From Roseibium aggregatum (lineage in GTDB: Bacteria; Pseudomonadota; Alphaproteobacteria; Rhizobiales; Stappiaceae): a DNA stretch of 64,000 nucleotides. A model generated the notes under the pieces. The model did not search any database. It was not told where the DNA came from and worked only from the letters and a program-made list of their open reading frames with translations. This document shows, one piece after another, positions 62,631 to 64,000 of this stretch. The position numbers were made by a program, and so were the translations under genes. Every line of letters begins with the position of its first letter. The stretch's first letter is position 1. The stretch covers positions 310,001 to 374,000 of the forward strand of contig NZ_JAEKJZ010000002.1 of NCBI RefSeq assembly GCF_017309185.1, written 5' to 3'.

Positions 62631-63644
62631 ATGGAAATTGCGCATCCCTATCTCTTGTTCCTCGGTGACGTTCACGATGCCCTTGCCGCCAAGACCGCGA
62701 CCGGAATCGTGGATTGGCGCAAGGACTGGTGTCTTGGCCAGGTCCGCCTCGAAGGGTGCGCCGCGGACACGGGGCTGCCGGACATGTCGATCGCCGAAGG
62801 CGCGGCTGCCGGCGTAAAAACCTTTGTCATAGGGGCCGTCAATGCCGGAGGCCGCTTGCCGGAACACTGGATTTCCTCCGTCGTGGAAGCGCTCGACGCG
62901 GGGCTCGACGTCGCCTCCGGCCTGCACATCCGTCTCGCAAGCGTTCCGGCCATCAAGGAAGCGGCTGAGCGAAACGGCCGGGCACTCCACGACGTGCGCC
63001 ACAACAACGAGACCTTTGCGACCGGTAAGGGCACGAAGCGGACCGGCAAGCGCATACTCGCGGTCGGAACCGATTGTTCGGTCGGCAAGAAATACACCGC
63101 CCTTGCCATGGACAAGGCCATGAACGAGCGCGGGTATAAAAGCACGTTCTGCCCCACCGGCCAGACCGGCGTCTTCATTTCCGGCCGAGGCGTCGCCCTC
63201 GATGCGGTGATCGCCGATTTCATTTCGGGAGCCGCCGAATGGCTGTCCCCGGCAACCGACGAGAACCACTGGCAGATCGTTGAAGGCCAGGGCTCGCTCT
63301 TCCATCCGTCGTTCGCCGGCGTCACGCTCGGCCTCCTGCACGGCTCCCAGCCCGACGGGTTCATCGTCTGCCACGAGCCGACCCGCACGAAGATGCGCGG
63401 CGTCGAGGCGCCCTTGCCGACCATCCAGCAGGTCATCGACCTGACGATCCAGTGCGGCAAGCTTACGAATCCCGACATCAAGTGTGTCGGAATCGCGGTG
63501 AACACCAAGGCGCTGGCGGAAGACGAGGCGCTCGCCTATCTCGCCAAGCTGGGCGAAGAACACGGCCTGCCGGCCACGGACCCGGTCCGCTTCGGCATGG
63601 AGTCCATCGTCGACAAGGTCGCAGCGGACTTCGGCGCGCCATGA
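62631..63644 (+). CDS. DgcN-like DUF1611 protein (D-glutamate N-acetyltransferase type)
   Basis: The 337-residue product starts MEIAHPYLLFLGDVHDALAAKT and has a P-loop-like GTDCSVGKK (about 142-150) and GQTGVFISGRGVALDAVIADF. It matches the DUF1611 family that includes DgcN, which acetylates D-glutamate before DgcA racemises it. The next gene is the matching epimerase, which supports this. ATG 62631 is preferred over the TTG at 62616. Substrate specificity cannot be read from the sequence. Confidence 0.78.
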   Translation: MEIAHPYLLFLGDVHDALAAKTATGIVDWRKDWCLGQVRLEGCAADTGLPDMSIAEGAAAGVKTFVIGAVNAGGRLPEHWISSVVEALDAGLDVASGLHIRLASVPAIKEAAERNGRALHDVRHNNETFATGKGTKRTGKRILAVGTDCSVGKKYTALAMDKAMNERGYKSTFCPTGQTGVFISGRGVALDAVIADFISGAAEWLSPATDENHWQIVEGQGSLFHPSFAGVTLGLLHGSQPDGFIVCHEPTRTKMRGVEAPLPTIQQVIDLTIQCGKLTNPDIKCVGIAVNTKALAEDEALAYLAKLGEEHGLPATDPVRFGMESIVDKVAADFGAP

Positions 63645-64000
63645 CCTTTTTCGTCCACATCGAAACCGAAAGCTTTGAAATCGCGGGCGGTTTCAAGATT
63701 TCCCGGGAGACGCGAACCCATGCCCGCGTCGTGGTCGTAACGATTTCCGACGGCCCCCACACGGGCCGGGGGGAGTGCGTGCCCTACCCGCGTTACGGCG
63801 AATCTCTGGAAAGCGTCCAGACCCAGATCGAGCAGATCGCGCCGCTCCTGAAGGACGGTCTGTCCCGCGCCGAGCTGCAAGGGGGCATGCCCGCCGGAGC
63901 CGCGCGCAACGCGGTCGATTGCGCCTTGTGGGACCTGGAGGCGAAGCGGACGGGAAAACCGGCGGCGGAACTGGCCGGCATCGGAGCGCTGAAACCCGTA
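63641..64000 (+). CDS. DgcA-like dipeptide epimerase / N-acetyl-D-glutamate racemase (partial)
   Basis: The first 120 residues of an enolase-superfamily protein, cut by the window end. The N-terminal capping domain is clear (GRGECVPYPRYGESLESV, ARNAVDCALWDLEAKRTGKP). It overlaps the DgcN-like gene by four bases (ATGA), which suggests joint function in converting N-acetyl-D-glutamate to the L form. A dipeptide (L-Ala-D/L-Glu) epimerase is the alternative. Confidence 0.8.
   Translation, partial: MTFFVHIETESFEIAGGFKISRETRTHARVVVVTISDGPHTGRGECVPYPRYGESLESVQTQIEQIAPLLKDGLSRAELQGGMPAGAARNAVDCALWDLEAKRTGKPAAELAGIGALKPV

Overview
The window is a high-GC chromosomal segment from an alphaproteobacterium, most likely of the order Hyphomicrobiales (Rhizobiales). 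The markers are the CckA hybrid kinase, the alphaproteobacterial flagellar proteins FliX, FlbT, FlaF and MotE, a DksA with a degenerate zinc site, and a giant growth-pole-ring (GPR/RgsE) protein typical of polar-growing Rhizobiales. A marine Stappiaceae-like host (Roseibium/Labrenzia) is plausible, but that is inference. No rRNA, tRNA, CRISPR array, prophage or complete insertion sequence was seen.

Layout. (1) 1-3800: tail of an unknown gene, a small cupin protein, an unknown membrane protein, and cckA. (2) 3952-39307: a flagellar supercluster. The minus operon flgB-flgC-fliE-fliQ-fliR-flhB diverges from plus-strand fliO-fliP followed by a DUF2336 gene. A minus operon fliL-fliM-DUF6468-motE-giant TPR protein diverges from flgF-flgG-flgA-flgH. 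A lytic transglycosylase, dksA and fliX follow, then flgI-rod-binding protein-FlgN-like protein, a FlaG-like gene, three large flagellin genes, flbT-flaF, and the convergent operon flgE-flgK-flgL. flhA, fliF, fliG, fliN, fliI, motA/B, flgD and fliK are absent and must lie elsewhere. (3) 39598-46524: a compact plus operon of a MoxR ATPase, an exported protein, SixA-like phosphatase, YcjX-like P-loop protein, DUF697 membrane protein, VWA protein and a SABATH-like methyltransferase. (4) 46534-51068: UspA, AraC regulator with divergent MFS transporter, a 272-bp inverted-repeat element ending on the stop codon of a 2Fe-2S ferredoxin, an HPt protein and a small unknown protein. (5) 51351-57137: the 1928-residue GPR-like protein. 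(6) 57215-62478: a MarR regulator and a four-gene Mla/MCE lipid transport operon. (7) 62631-64000: the start of a DgcN-DgcA-type D-glutamate pathway.

How the genes work together. The flagellar region encodes rod, hook, rings, filament, much of the export gate, the switch protein FliM, and assembly regulators. Two promoter classes can be read. CtrA-type TTAA-N7-TTAA boxes lie at the flgB/fliO divergence, before fliL (one mismatch) and before flagellin 2. Sigma-54 elements of the TGGCACG-N4-YNGC type lie before flgF, flgI and flgE. With CckA (which drives CtrA phosphorylation) and FliX (which in Caulobacter controls the sigma-54 activator FlbD) in the same window, this suggests a Caulobacter-like flagellar hierarchy. 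FlbT and FlaF next to the flagellins suggest post-transcriptional control of the filament.

Best candidates for new biology are the moxR-to-SABATH operon, the giant TPR protein coupled to motE, the FlbT/FlaF long overlap, and the small inverted-repeat element at the ferredoxin stop codon.
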